Positions 21,306 through 31,995 of a stretch of DNA of 64,000 nucleotides are shown in pieces (the first letter of the stretch is position 1; each line of letters opens with the position of its first letter). Origin of the DNA: Aphanomyces cochlioides (taxonomy: Eukaryota; Oomycota; Saprolegniomycetes; Saprolegniales; Verrucalvaceae); contig JAHQRK010000011.1 of the NCBI GenBank assembly GCA_019828595.1, positions 1,922,001-1,986,000 of the forward strand, written 5' to 3'. The notes below the pieces were generated by a model that did no database searches, was not told the origin of the DNA, and saw nothing but the letters and a program-made list of their open reading frames with translations. The translations under genes and the position numbers were made by a program.

Positions 21306-24300
21306 TTAAAGTTGCTGCATCCACTCGCGGAGTGCGTCGCCGGGATTGTCGTCGCGTTTCGTCGAGTCGCGCAGTTGATGCATGTAGTAGATGCCCATGT
21401 AGAACTCGTCAAAGACCATGCGGGATGCCAGCGACGTGCCGCGACTGACGCGCACGGCTTTGCGAAACATAAGCTCGGCATTCGCGCGGCCTCTTTCCTT
21501 GTCCATGCCGGCGATTTCATGCATGAAGCGGCAAAATTTCATCGACGTCATTGTCAACCGCGTCTCGTCCAAGCGGTCATTGCTGCCGCCGCCGGACGAA
21601 TAGTACTCAAAGAGCGGCCATAGGATCGCTTCGAGCTCTTGGCCGACGACGCAAGGCTTGGCAGGACGCACAGTCGTCGTGGTTAAACAGTGGACATCGC
21701 TCAAGAACGTATCGAGTCGCTCGCGGATGGACATGGCGACTGGCGTCGAGTGGCTTTCAAACGTCGTCAAGATGCACGAGCCAAAGAGTTTGATAAAGCC
21801 TGGAAACGACAGCGTCGGCGACGACGACGTCGAGCTGTCGGTGGCGTTTGCGACGTCAATGAATAGCCGAGCAACCACTTCAGGGGGAAACACCGTCGGG
21901 AAAAGTTTGAGATCTTCAAAGAGCTTGAGCACGCCCTGCAGCGTGAGCGCGACGTGGGCCGTCACTGCCGCCATGGCTCGCTCTCGGACGGCGTCGAGAT
22001 GCCGCTCAAAGGCGTTTTGTGGCGGCGGCAAGAGCGCGGGATGATTCACAGCGTACTTGGCGTAGAGCTGCGCGAGCGGCATTTCGTACGACAAGATGAG
22101 ATCGCGGACTTGCGGCAAGTCGAGCCAGTTGCAATCGACAAGGACCGGCGTCTGTGGCGGCGGCTGTGGCATTTCCAGCGCCGCCAATGGATCGCTAGAG
22201 TACGTGTGCTTGAGGGACGCTTTGTCCAAGACGGCGCGCTCGACGACGGCCGTCTCATGCTCCAAGACTGCGAGGAGCTTTTCCTGGTTTTGGAGAATCT
22301 CGTCGCTCAGTTGGTTCTTCCGCGTCCAGGACGTCGCCGACGCCACGGCCGCCGCCGTACTGACCGTCGAGTCGTTCCCCGTCGAGTCGAGAAGAGCTCG
22401 CCAGAAGTTGGCGACGCTGGCGCGGACGGTCTCGTCGGTTGATTGTCCATGCATGTGCGTCAAGAAGGCCGCGACGCCCGTCATAAACGCCCGGAACGTG
22501 ATGGGCGGCGGTGGGAAGAACGATTCGAGCTGCGAGAGCATGTCCATGCCGTCCGAGAGATTGGTTTGGTTGCTTTCGTTTCCAGCAGTGACTCCGGTAG
22601 GCGGCGGCGGCGGCGTCGAGCTGCTGGCATGACTCAACGTCGACTGGACGAGCTCAAAGCAGTTCTCCCACGACATGACGTAGACTGGCGCGGCGTTCGC
22701 TTTGTCCTGGACGACTTTGTCGGCGTGGATGGCAAACACTTGGGCGAGTCGGTCGATCATCCACGCTTTGCTCACGTGGAGCACCTCAAGGGGGCACTCG
22801 AGCGGTTGGTTGTCGTCGTCCGTTTCGCCGGGCACGCCATCGATCCAACACAGCGCTTGCAATTGCGCGTCAAGCGCCGCGCGATCGGCGGCCAGCGCGA
22901 CGCTCTTTGCTTCTTCACGGAGCAGCTTCTTGGTGAGCACGTCGACGGCTAGCCTCGTGTCTTGCGTCACGTACTGGAACCTGTCCAAGTCGGCTTGGAG
23001 AACTTTATTGTACGCGTCGAGCGACTTTGTGAACCGATCGCGCTCTTCCAGCTTCATCTCGAGCTCGCAGACGGTCGCTTGCATGGATTTCGTCGCTTTC
23101 TCGACATGGATCGACTCGCGCCACGCGTGAAACCATCCGCGGGCGCTTTCAATGTCCAGTCGGCGCAGTGTCGTCGCGACGAATCCATGTTTGGTCAGCT
23201 GGAGCTCCGTTCGAAGCTGGTGGAGCGTCTCGTGGTGCGTTGCCACTTGGATGGACAGCGTCGCGTTGGCCTCTCTCAACTGGGAGGTTGTCTTGGTGAG
23301 GTCAAAGATGCACGCTTTCGCCTGCTCAAAGTCGTCTTTCTGCATGGCCGCCGACGCCACGAGCGCAAAGTCGCTGGCGGTTGTCATGTAGTGTCGCCAC
23401 CGCACGAGCGCGAGTCGCTTCTTGGCCGTCCAGAAGAAACTGTGCCATGTCTGGAGCATGGCGCAGCCGCGGTCGAGCGCGTTTCGCTTGGCTTTCGTCG
23501 CTTGGTCGGTCGACTTCCAGTGGCAGAACGCATGGTGGAGAGCGTGTTGTTCATGGCGCCGCCAGCAGCCAGCAATCAAGAGCAGAGCGCAGCGCACGGC
23601 AGTCTCGCGGGTATGGCGGCGATATTCCAACGACATGCGCCGCGCTTGCTTGGCCTCGTGAGTGCCGACCTGGAGAGCGTTCGCGTGCCGTAAATGATGC
23701 AAAGCTTGGCGTAAATCCTGCTGCGCCGCTCGCCTTGTGGCTGCGAAATGAGCGAAGCGCGCTGCAGCTCGTAGCTTTGCCGTGCGGCCACCATGACGAG
23801 ACGTCAGCCATGCTCTCCAGACGGTCGAGAGGATCTGAAGGTGGTCTCGGCGCTGGTGTTGCATGAGTGCGAAGGTTTCCCATCTCAAGCACTTGGCCGC
23901 GTACGTCGCGACGTCGTGCGCTGCTTGGCTCTGAGCCTGCTGCGTCGCTCTCGCTGCTTCTAGTTGACGCTGTAGAGCGTGGATGGTCTGCTGGAACGCA
24001 TGAGCGTCCCGTTCGAGTGCTTTGATGTGTGTTTCCTGCACTGCGATGGTCTGGTTGGCCTTGTCGAGGTCGGTTTTGAGCGCTTTGTTCTCTCCCAAGT
24101 AGGATTCAAACGACGCGAGCTTTTGATCGAGCGTATGCAGCAGCGTGAGCGACGGAGGTGGCGGCGGTGCGATCTCGATGGGAACAACCGATGGTTCCAT
24201 CGCGGCGATGGTGGCGTTGCGCTTGATGGGAGCGATCGCAATCGAGCCTTGGCGCAGCGTGTGCCATAAATCTTGCCGCTTCGACTCTTCCAAGCTGATT

Positions 24301-25349
24301 TTACCAGGCGTCGCGTCCACGCGACGTGGCGTCAGCTCTGGACTCGAGTTGTTTTCATCGTGCAAGTCCATCGACACTTGCGACGTTTCCAGCTCCATGG
24401 ATTCCTTCACCGACGACATGAGAGCTTCATCCATGACAAACTGCTTCCACGAGACTTCGTCGTCGTCGGCGCTCACTCGAGCTTGCTCTTGATCGAGTGT
24501 CATGGGAGGTAGTAGCGTTGGTTTCTTTGGAGGCGTCGCGGGCTGGAGCAGCGTAGCTTGCTCGACGGCATCTTTTTCGTCGCTCGTGTCAACGTGAGCT
24601 GCATGCGAGTCGTCGTCAAACGGATTTGTCGAAGCGCGTCGAGACGTTGGGATCACTACCCTTGGCGAGTCTCGTTCTTCCTGTCGACGGCTGCATGTTG
24701 CTGACTCCTCGTCCAACTCGGTCACCACGTCGTTGGTTTCACTCAAGTCGAGGACGACCTCTATTGCCGTCGCTGGTGGATCCACGCATGGCGACGACTG
24801 TGTGGTACCCCGCGCTTCCACGGGACCTGGGCTTGGCCATGTCGGTGGCTCCGTTGGTGGAGCACTTGGAAGCCTTTCAATGTCGGTGAACCTCGCGCTA
24901 GTGACTTTGCGTCGCGCGATTTGTGAAAACGAGTCGATCGTTCGACGCGTGCTCGTGCTCTGTCGTGGGGAGAAGCTGTCGACCTTGGTCAACACTGCGT
25001 TCGTCGCTCTGCCAGAGCCTTCCGTCATGGACGTCGCGGTCGTTGTTGACAGACTTGGCCAAAGATCCAAGTGGTCCGCGTCTGCTTTGTGGCTAGATGA
25101 AGGCGCATTGGAGTGCGCAGACGGCTGGTACGCTGCTGGAGACTTCGTCGGACTCGCAGAGACCACGTTGTCCTCCTTGGCTGTCGTTGTCGACCGGTTT
25201 GGACTGTCTTTGTGTCGGCTGGTTGTGTTGACTGCGTTGGCTTTCGAGCTTGGATCGCTCGAGTCCAAGAAGAGATCGTCCCACGACGCGTCAAAGTCGA
25301 CGTCGTCGTCGAGCTCGCACGAGTCTGCCATGCGCAGAGGCGTCGTCAT
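21306..25349 (-). CDS. Large coiled-coil protein with Sfi1-like region and C-terminal p25-alpha/EF-like domain
   Basis: Single-exon gene, 1347 residues from the ATG at 25349 (an in-frame ATG at 25331 is also possible). The first ~400 residues are low-complexity and acidic/Ser-Thr rich (LDDDVDFDASWDDLFLD). A coiled coil follows (nt 24140-23930, LDKANQTIAVQETHIKALE), then about 250 residues rich in regularly spaced Trp within basic helices (WETFALMQHQRR, VWRAWLTSR, CHWKSTDQATKAKR, VRWRHYM), resembling Sfi1/centrin-binding repeats. A second coiled coil comes next. The last ~70 residues (LTMTSMKFCRFMHEIAG and VFDEFYMGIYYM) resemble p25-alpha/TPPP or degenerate EF-hand sequence. A basal-body, centrosome or microtubule role is inferred; the family is not firmly recognised. 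Confidence 0.75.
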   Translation of the reverse strand: MTTPLRMADSCELDDDVDFDASWDDLFLDSSDPSSKANAVNTTSRHKDSPNRSTTTAKEDNVVSASPTKSPAAYQPSAHSNAPSSSHKADADHLDLWPSLSTTTATSMTEGSGRATNAVLTKVDSFSPRQSTSTRRTIDSFSQIARRKVTSARFTDIERLPSAPPTEPPTWPSPGPVEARGTTQSSPCVDPPATAIEVVLDLSETNDVVTELDEESATCSRRQEERDSPRVVIPTSRRASTNPFDDDSHAAHVDTSDEKDAVEQATLLQPATPPKKPTLLPPMTLDQEQARVSADDDEVSWKQFVMDEALMSSVKESMELETSQVSMDLHDENNSSPELTPRRVDATPGKISLEESKRQDLWHTLRQGSIAIAPIKRNATIAAMEPSVVPIEIAPPPPPSLTLLHTLDQKLASFESYLGENKALKTDLDKANQTIAVQETHIKALERDAHAFQQTIHALQRQLEAARATQQAQSQAAHDVATYAAKCLRWETFALMQHQRRDHLQILSTVWRAWLTSRHGGRTAKLRAAARFAHFAATRRAAQQDLRQALHHLRHANALQVGTHEAKQARRMSLEYRRHTRETAVRCALLLIAGCWRRHEQHALHHAFCHWKSTDQATKAKRNALDRGCAMLQTWHSFFWTAKKRLALVRWRHYMTTASDFALVASAAMQKDDFEQAKACIFDLTKTTSQLREANATLSIQVATHHETLHQLRTELQLTKHGFVATTLRRLDIESARGWFHAWRESIHVEKATKSMQATVCELEMKLEERDRFTKSLDAYNKVLQADLDRFQYVTQDTRLAVDVLTKKLLREEAKSVALAADRAALDAQLQALCWIDGVPGETDDDNQPLECPLEVLHVSKAWMIDRLAQVFAIHADKVVQDKANAAPVYVMSWENCFELVQSTLSHASSSTPPPPPTGVTAGNESNQTNLSDGMDMLSQLESFFPPPPITFRAFMTGVAAFLTHMHGQSTDETVRASVANFWRALLDSTGNDSTVSTAAAVASATSWTRKNQLSDEILQNQEKLLAVLEHETAVVERAVLDKASLKHTYSSDPLAALEMPQPPPQTPVLVDCNWLDLPQVRDLILSYEMPLAQLYAKYAVNHPALLPPPQNAFERHLDAVRERAMAAVTAHVALTLQGVLKLFEDLKLFPTVFPPEVVARLFIDVANATDSSTSSSPTLSFPGFIKLFGSCILTTFESHSTPVAMSIRERLDTFLSDVHCLTTTTVRPAKPCVVGQELEAILWPLFEYYSSGGGSNDRLDETRLTMTSMKFCRFMHEIAGMDKERGRANAELMFRKAVRVSRGTSLASRMVFDEFYMGIYYMHQLRDSTKRDDNPGDALREWMQQL

Positions 25350-25461
25350 CCTCTGCAACCTCGACGCCACGCTGGACGACAGTGTGTCTTGTGACCTTTC
25401 AGTCGAAACGCCAGAGCAACCAACACCACTCTACAGTAACGCCAACTCGGTTACGTTTCAT

Positions 25462-26091
25462 TTAAAGGCCCACGAGGGACACAACAAACAACGTCACAAG
25501 CCCTCCATTCGACACGGCAGTAGATGCAGCTCGCTGTGGCGTATGGGCCGTCAACTTCGGCGAGGGGCTCACAGTCTGCTCCAATGTAGCTTGCGTTGTT
25601 GTCGCTGGAGGCGTCGTCGTCGTCGTCGTCGGAGGGGGCTCAGTCGTTGTTGGGCTCATGGTCAAAGCTGGTAGCGTCGTTGTCGGCGCTCTAGTTGCTG
25701 GCACCGCCGTCGTGAGATTCACATTGGGATAGACGATCGTGTCGTTCATGGTGGCATTCCCAACGTCGACGACGATGGGCGGCAGCAAAATGACGTAGAT
25801 CGGGCGCAGCATTGACGATATGGTTGTGTTGCGCTGCGGAGGAGGACGTTCCCGAGGCACGCAGTACGGCGCAATATACGAGTCCCCGCTCAAGGCGAGG
25901 CAGCAACGCTGACGCTGAACGCGATTCCCCCGCATGGGTCTGAAATGCGCAAAGATCGTTCCATTGCAGCAGCCTTGAAAGGCAGGATCAAAGCAGGTCG
26001 CATTGCATGCGATGAAGTTGCCGCAGTCGACGGCAACGTTGTTGGCAGCAGTCAAAGCACACAGCACGAGTATAAACAGCGCTTGTAGCAT
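25462..26091 (-). CDS. Secreted Cys-rich, Thr-rich (mucin-like) GPI-type surface protein
   Basis: 209 residues from the ATG at 26091 (an upstream TTG in frame is not used). N-terminal signal peptide (MLQALFILVLCALTAANN), then a compact Cys-rich head with the spacing DC-x5-C-x3-C-x6-CC ... CC ... C (VDCGNFIACNATCFDPAF, QRCC), then a Pro/Thr-rich stalk with probable O-glycosylation, and a hydrophobic C-terminus (LVTLFVVSLVGL) typical of a GPI-anchor signal. It is a paralogue of the next gene upstream, which has the same head and a much longer stalk. A cell-wall or surface role is inferred. I do not know a named domain for the head. Confidence 0.8.
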   Translation of the reverse strand: MLQALFILVLCALTAANNVAVDCGNFIACNATCFDPAFQGCCNGTIFAHFRPMRGNRVQRQRCCLALSGDSYIAPYCVPRERPPPQRNTTISSMLRPIYVILLPPIVVDVGNATMNDTIVYPNVNLTTAVPATRAPTTTLPALTMSPTTTEPPPTTTTTTPPATTTQATLEQTVSPSPKLTAHTPQRAASTAVSNGGLVTLFVVSLVGL

Positions 26092-26176
26092 CGTGGCAAA
26101 TCGCAAATGGAGCCCATAAACGCAAAAACCTGAAAGAACCCGTTGACGAGAAGTTTCTAGTCCATTATAAATGCAG

Positions 26177-27760
26177 TTAGACGACTAGAGCCACGACCAC
26201 AAGGGCTACAAGGCAGCCAAAAGATCGCACTTGGCCATGCGATGCAGCTGCTGGAAGCGTCGGTCGCGATAGAGGGGCTGTCGTCGTGGGGGATTTCAAT
26301 GTCGTAGTAGGCGCTTCCGTTGTCGGCTCCAGCGTCGTTGGCGCCGCAGTAGTTGTTGGAGCTTCAGTAGTTGGGGCTGCAGTTGTCGTTGGCGCTTCAG
26401 TCGTTGGAGCAACTGTTGTTGGGGCTGCAGTTGTAGTAGGAGGAGCTGTTGTCGTTGGAGATGGTGTCGTAGTCGCTGTAGTCGTCGGTGTCGCTGTTGT
26501 GGTTGGAGCGCTGGTTGTTGCTCCGACCGCCACCGGCGTGGTCGTTGGGGCCGCAGTCGTAGTTGGAGGAGCTTTTGCTGTAGTCGTCGGTGTTAGTGTT
26601 GTCGTTGGAGGAGCTGTTGTCGTAGTCGCTGTAGTCGTCGTTGTAGTTGGAGCACTAGTTGTAGCTCCTACCATCGCTGGTGGAAGTGGTGTAGGCGTTG
26701 GAGCTGAAGTTGTTGAGGGGGACATCACACTGGGGGGTTTGGTCGTGGTCGTTGAGATAGTTGTAGGTGGCGTAGCAGTGGTGGTGGGGAAAAGTGCAGT
26801 CGTTGTCGGCGTCAGTGATGTGGTTGTTGTGCCACTTGGAGGGGCCAACGCAGCTGACGTCGTTGTAGGAGTTGGTGGTGTCAATGCCGCAGGCGTGGTC
26901 GTTGGCTCTGGCCTTGATGGAGACGTCGTGGTCGTCGACCCCATGGGTGGAGCACCAGCAGCTACAGTGGTCGTGGGTGTCATTCCCGGGAAAGGTGCTG
27001 CCGTCGTCAGAAGAGATGGTGGACTAAATGGAGGCGATGTCGTTGTCGGCGAGATGCCAGCAGACGGAGTTGCAGGCGATGAAGTAGTGGTAGGAGTGAG
27101 ACCAGTAGGGAGAGCTCCAGGCGTGGGGGTGGTCGTGGTCGCCTCTGTCCTTGTTGGGGATGCAGTCGTGGTGTAAGTCATCGGTGGTGGAAAGGCAGCA
27201 AAAGTGGTTGTTGGCGTCGGGGGAGTCGGTGGAGGAAAAGGGGATGAAGTCGTGGTCGTAGGTGGTGGAGCCATGGCGGCAGGAGTGGTCGTCGGGGGAG
27301 ATGGTGGCGCTGCAGCCGTGGCCGTGGTTGTTGGTATCATCGCGAAAGGGGGACTTGCAGCAGGGGACTGTGTCGTAGTGGCAGGAGGTGTTGGGGGAGT
27401 CAAAGTGCTTAACGTGGTTGTAGGTGGTGCAAAAGCACTCGGAGTCGTCGTCGGCTCGGCCAGCAGCGACAAGTCTACCTTGGACTTGATCAAATTGGTT
27501 GCAATCGGCGTCGCAGTCCGTTGAGGGCACGTGGCGGCTACAAACGACGGCGCACCATTCACTCCAGCACAGCATCGCTGGCGGACATATTGGCTATCTT
27601 GGACTGCTCGGAAATGCGAGTAGACCGTGCCGCCACAGCAGCCTTCGTACGCCGGGTCGTAGCAAGTCGAGCCACAGGCTGACAACGTATCACAATCGAC
27701 AGTCCCATGGATAGCCACGGGGCCTAAGAAGAGCAGGAAGAGCAGAATGCGCACTGCCAT
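26177..27760 (-). CDS. Secreted Cys-rich head plus long Thr/Pro mucin stalk, GPI-type
   Basis: 527 residues from the ATG at 27760. The open frame extends further 5', but this Met is directly followed by a clean signal peptide (MAVRILLFLLFLGPVAIHG). The Cys head (VDCDTLSACGSTCYDPAYEG, then RQRCCAG) matches the neighbour at 25462-26091 with identical Cys spacing. The stalk is about 400 residues of Thr, Pro and Ala in TTT/APTT-type repeats and is the likely site of heavy O-glycosylation. The C-terminus (GCLVALVVVALVV) is a GPI-attachment-type tail. The pair arose by tandem duplication; stalk length differs through repeat expansion. Confidence 0.85.
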   Translation of the reverse strand: MAVRILLFLLFLGPVAIHGTVDCDTLSACGSTCYDPAYEGCCGGTVYSHFRAVQDSQYVRQRCCAGVNGAPSFVAATCPQRTATPIATNLIKSKVDLSLLAEPTTTPSAFAPPTTTLSTLTPPTPPATTTQSPAASPPFAMIPTTTATAAAPPSPPTTTPAAMAPPPTTTTSSPFPPPTPPTPTTTFAAFPPPMTYTTTASPTRTEATTTTPTPGALPTGLTPTTTSSPATPSAGISPTTTSPPFSPPSLLTTAAPFPGMTPTTTVAAGAPPMGSTTTTSPSRPEPTTTPAALTPPTPTTTSAALAPPSGTTTTSLTPTTTALFPTTTATPPTTISTTTTKPPSVMSPSTTSAPTPTPLPPAMVGATTSAPTTTTTTATTTTAPPTTTLTPTTTAKAPPTTTAAPTTTPVAVGATTSAPTTTATPTTTATTTPSPTTTAPPTTTAAPTTVAPTTEAPTTTAAPTTEAPTTTAAPTTLEPTTEAPTTTLKSPTTTAPLSRPTLPAAASHGQVRSFGCLVALVVVALVV

Positions 27761-27898
27761 GTCAATTGTCGAATGAACTCGTTGTCTAGGAGGCAGTGAG
27801 GCTTGAAGGCGTTGAGTAGAAAGGGGGAAAGACGTAGTCGAGGGGCATCCATCACTTGGTGACTCATCGAGTAAATGCAATGGAGACATGTATTTCTC

Positions 27899-30800
27899 TT
27901 AGAGAATACTCTGAGCTGGCACCTCGACAACGGGCAACTCGGCAGGGATGTCCGTCAACACGCTTTGGTTGGCAGCTTGCGCGGCGTTTTGTTGCCGGCG
28001 ACGATTTCCACGCGCGATAAAGAGAGCGACGAGCGCAACCACGGTGCTCGCTAATGCTATCGCCAACCCCAACGTCTTGGAGGACATGAATGGCATGGAA
28101 GACGGCTGACTTCCATGACTCAGTGTGCCTTGGGCCATAGCGACAGCGTCTTTCTTATTGCTGGAAGGCGATCGAGTCGGACAAGGCACGTACGTCGCCG
28201 GCTTGGTGGTAGGAGCTGCTTGGCAAAAGCGACACGTTCCGCCGTAACATCCAAGGCCGCCTCCAGCGCAAGCCGGGTCGTAAAACGCACTGAGGCCAAT
28301 GTTGGCGTCCCCGAGCGACACGGTACATTTGATCGCAGGCGTTGGTGTCGTGGTTGGTGACGATGGAGCTGCGGTCGTTGGACGAACTGTTGTCGTCGCA
28401 ATCGTTGTCGTTGGTGGTGCGGTTGTCATTGTGGTCGATGGTCGAGGAGTCTGAGTTGGTGACGATGTTGTTGACACTGGCGCTGGTGTCGTCGCTGGCA
28501 CTGGGCACGGAGCGAAGGCCCACGATTGCTTCGTGGGGTAGACTTGACAGAAGCGGCATTTGTCGCCAAAACAACCGGCCAACGTGCTCGTCGGACAGCT
28601 CAAATCAGTCACAGCCGAGATGCCAACACGTTTGTCGCCGTCTGAGACCGAGTCGGCGCATGTGGGTGGCGCAGCAGTGCATGGCTGGTAGATGCGGGAC
28701 TGTGGTGTCGACTGAGCCATGCAGAAGCGACATTTGGAGAGAAAGCAGCCTGTTGTATTGTTGGAGCTTGCGCATGTTGCGTCTGGAATGGCTGAAATGC
28801 CAGCAATCGTGTCACCAGTCGAGACCAACGACGAGCATGCAGCAGCATTGGGGGATGCAGGTGGCGTCGTCGTTGGTGCAGCTATCACTGGCCTCTGCGG
28901 AGCCTTGTTTTCAAAAGGACATGGCAAGAATGGAAGCTGGGACTGACTGAACGACAGCTTGCAGTAGCGGCACTTGGACGAGTAGCACCCAATGCCATTG
29001 CAATTCGGATCCGTGTACGCCAAGATGCCAATTTCACGGTTGCCGACGTCGATAGCCTCGAGACATGGGTCGCCGATGCGGCACCAGTCGAGATTGATGG
29101 GAAGATTCAAACTGAACGACTCGAGATCGGAGAAACTCGCTTGCATCCACGCGCTGTCACGAAGCAAGAGCGGCGCGGAGCGCGTTGTGCAGTCGGACAC
29201 GCCCAAGGTGGCCCCGAGATTGGATGCTTGGATGATCAACCCTTCACAACCAGTCGCGGGACATGGAAAGTTGGGATTGGCGCGGACATTGCGCTGTTGT
29301 AGTCGCAGCATCAAGACTGCCGTGGTCGTGTCGTAGAAGAAGCAGTTGACGCAACTGGTGTCTTTGAGCGAGCTAGCTTTGGCAATCGATCGACCTGTCA
29401 ACGCATCCACGACGCTCGTGATTGTTGTTCCAGCGGGATAACACACTGCGATCGTGTGCGTGTCGAGGCGCTTGCCATTGACAAGATTCACACGGAGAGT
29501 TTGCGGCGTCCTCTTGGTGAAACTCATGGCGTACGTCGCCCCCACCGACAGCGATGGGTGGTAGAGATACCCGCCGGCAGCTGGAATATACTGGCCTTGG
29601 AAGAACAAGCCAGGGGCGACGGGGTTGCCGCGGTCCACGTCCGAGCGGAGGACATAAAGCTCGCCGTATTTCGCAACATTGTTTGCATCTCCGTCAATCT
29701 AGTCCGGCATGGTATTATCGTCAGCACGGAAACAGCAGCGGCGGCGGTTTACCTGGACAATCTCAATGTTGTTGTAGCGTTGAGGACATGCCAGGCCATA
29801 CGACGCATTGCGGATACACGTCGGCGTGTAGTAGAAGTCCCAGTCTGGGAGGACGACCGCGCCGCGCTGGCCAGAGATAGAACCGTCCTGGTCTTGAATG
29901 AGCGTCGTCTTGCCGCCGTCGCTCACGCGGTCTCCCATGAAGAATCGGTAGTCGGCGTTGATGAAGCTCACGTTGGTGACGCGCGTCGTGGACGCCATCA
30001 TGAACGTATTGAACGCCCGAGCGCCAAATGCCGGCGTGTAGTAATTGAAGCAAGGATACGAGATGTAGTTTTCAAAGACGGTGTTTTCAATGTAGTGCGG
30101 TCCGTCGTAGAGCGTGATGCCCATCTTGTTGATGTCCGACAAGAGCATTGCGCTCTGCGATCTACACAAGGCCGTTGTCAATGCCACAAGACATAAGTGG
30201 CAGTCGATCTACCTCGCTTCGACGTAGTTGATGCTCTGCCATGCACTCGTGTATTGATTGCCGCGGTTGGACGAGCTGCCGACAAAGTGGGAATTGCGCA
30301 CCGTGCCATTGATTGGCATCGTCGCGGTGTTCCCCGTCGTCAAGAATTGAATGCCTAGACGAGCAGACGTCAACGAGGAGGATGCAAACTGCGATGCTAA
30401 CCTTCTTGGCAGTCGGCGACTTGCCATCTATCCAAGACAATCTCAAAAATGCGAAACCAACCGCCTTGACGAGCATGGTGGACAAGGAAATTGGACAAAA
30501 GCGTCAGCGCGGTCGGTTGGTACGCCACGGAGACTGCACCGCCGTTCTCTTGAGCTGGTTCGTCGTCCGCGTCAAAGTCCACGCTGTCGATGCGGAACCC
30601 ATTCCAGACAGAATGAGCACTGTTGCCGTCGAAGAGGCGGAACGGGACAAGGTACGGCGCCAAATTTGGGTAGAGCCCGGTGCGGAAGCTAAGGAGTTTG
30701 ACTTGAGCTCGCGTGTGCAGCCAGTACGCGCTGCCTTCGACGCCAGCGACGACGTTGTCTTGGAACGTATTGTCGGCATTGGTGATCCAGAAGCCCGAGA

Positions 30801-31875
30801 GACCAGCCAGCGCATCGGAGCCGAGGCGGAAGGCACCGGACGCTTTCTGCCGCACCATCGCGACTAAGTTGCGCCGAAATGTGTTGTTAAATTCGGCGCC
30901 GTCTTCCAGGAAGATTGCATGACCAGTGATGTTGTACGCGACGTTGCGCTCGACGAGGACGCTCTGCGTGCCGTGGATTGTAATTGCACGCATGTTGGAG
31001 TCGTAGACCGCGCTGGAGTTGACAAACGACTGCGTCGCCGCGACATTTCCCGCGACGTGGAAATGGATCGGATACCGGCCGATGATGTCGCCTTGACCAA
31101 AGTACTGCACGCCGACGCCATGAAGTTGCGCCGACGCGAAGCCAGGATTGAACTTGACATGGCCGCCAATGTTGCCGTTGTTCGTGCAGCCCACGAGACG
31201 AATGCTGCGGTCCAAGAGGCCGACTTCGGCGCGCTGGTCGACCCCCTGGGCGAAGTCGCCGTAGTGCATAAACTGCAGCGGTGAGTCGATTTCAACGCAC
31301 GTCGAGCGGAAGCCCGTGATGGTGCGGCGTTCCGTCAGGAATGGATCAAAATCCGTCGACGTGATGACGATCGTGTCGCCAATCGTCCAGCCTTTGGCAG
31401 CGACGTCGTCCGCTAGCGTAATGCAGTTGGCCGTCTCGAGCGCATTGGCCGCAAGCCGTGTCCATGGTAAACTTGTTCCCTTGGCTCCATACAGCTGCAG
31501 TCGTCCTCCCGAACGAACATTGATGCCGTAGCGGCGATCGTCGGCCGCTGGGTACCGCGATGGACGTTCGCAATTGAATGCCAGCGTCGCTGTCTTGGTG
31601 TAGAGCGCCGACGACGATCCGATGGCGAGTGTGCCGTTGATTTCCAAATTGGCAAACTCAAGGTAGACATCGGTCGTCGGGTCAGCGACGATCGAGCCAC
31701 CAGCAGCAATGCTCAGTTGACCGCGGATGACGTTGCGGTTCCGCAGCACGACGCTTTGACCCGCGCCGACCACGACGTCGCCGACAACCTGGGTGTTGTC
31801 CCAAACGACGACTGCGGCATTCGCAACGACCGCCGCCGCCGCCACGATCGCTGCAGAAACGAGTGCGAGGCGCAT
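27899..31875 (-). CDS. G8-domain/parallel beta-helix type I membrane protein (CEMIP/TMEM2/PKHD1L1-like) with four Cys repeats
   Basis: Four exons, all phase-consistent: 31875-30402, 30354-30213, 30161-29753, 29698-27899 (introns 47, 51, 54 bp); 1274 residues. Signal peptide MRLALVSAAIVAAAAVVANA. A G8 domain follows (VVWDNTQVVGDVVVGAGQS, LEINGTLAIGSSS), then a right-handed beta-helix region with PbH1-like repeats and the CEMIP-type signature IIGRYPIHFHVAGNV. After the helix come four repeats of about 50 residues with pattern GD..GISA..D..C...GC...CRFC.....S....PC (nt 29000-28180), a Thr-rich linker, one TM helix (TLGLAIALASTVVALVALF) and a short basic cytoplasmic tail. Animal relatives bind or depolymerise hyaluronan; activity here is unknown. 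Alternative upstream ATGs exist in frame. Confidence 0.88.
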
Positions 31876-31995
31876 GGCAATTGTAAAACTGCTTGGGGGT
31901 TGCATGGATCCATTCTCGACACCACCTCGGTTTGCATCTCTCCATCTCTTCCCCGAGCAATCGCGCACGAAACGGCAAAACGAAACAGGATGAGA

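Noticed and set aside
23384..23693. Plus-strand ORFs inside the coiled-coil gene
   Set aside because: Opposite-strand shadows of a 1347-residue frame with coherent coiled-coil and Trp-repeat content.
26286..27176. Plus-strand ORF of ~296 codons rich in Val and Gly
   Set aside because: Exact antisense of the Thr/Pro stalk of the mucin-like gene; ACN/CCN codons read as GTN/GGN on the other strand. No independent features.
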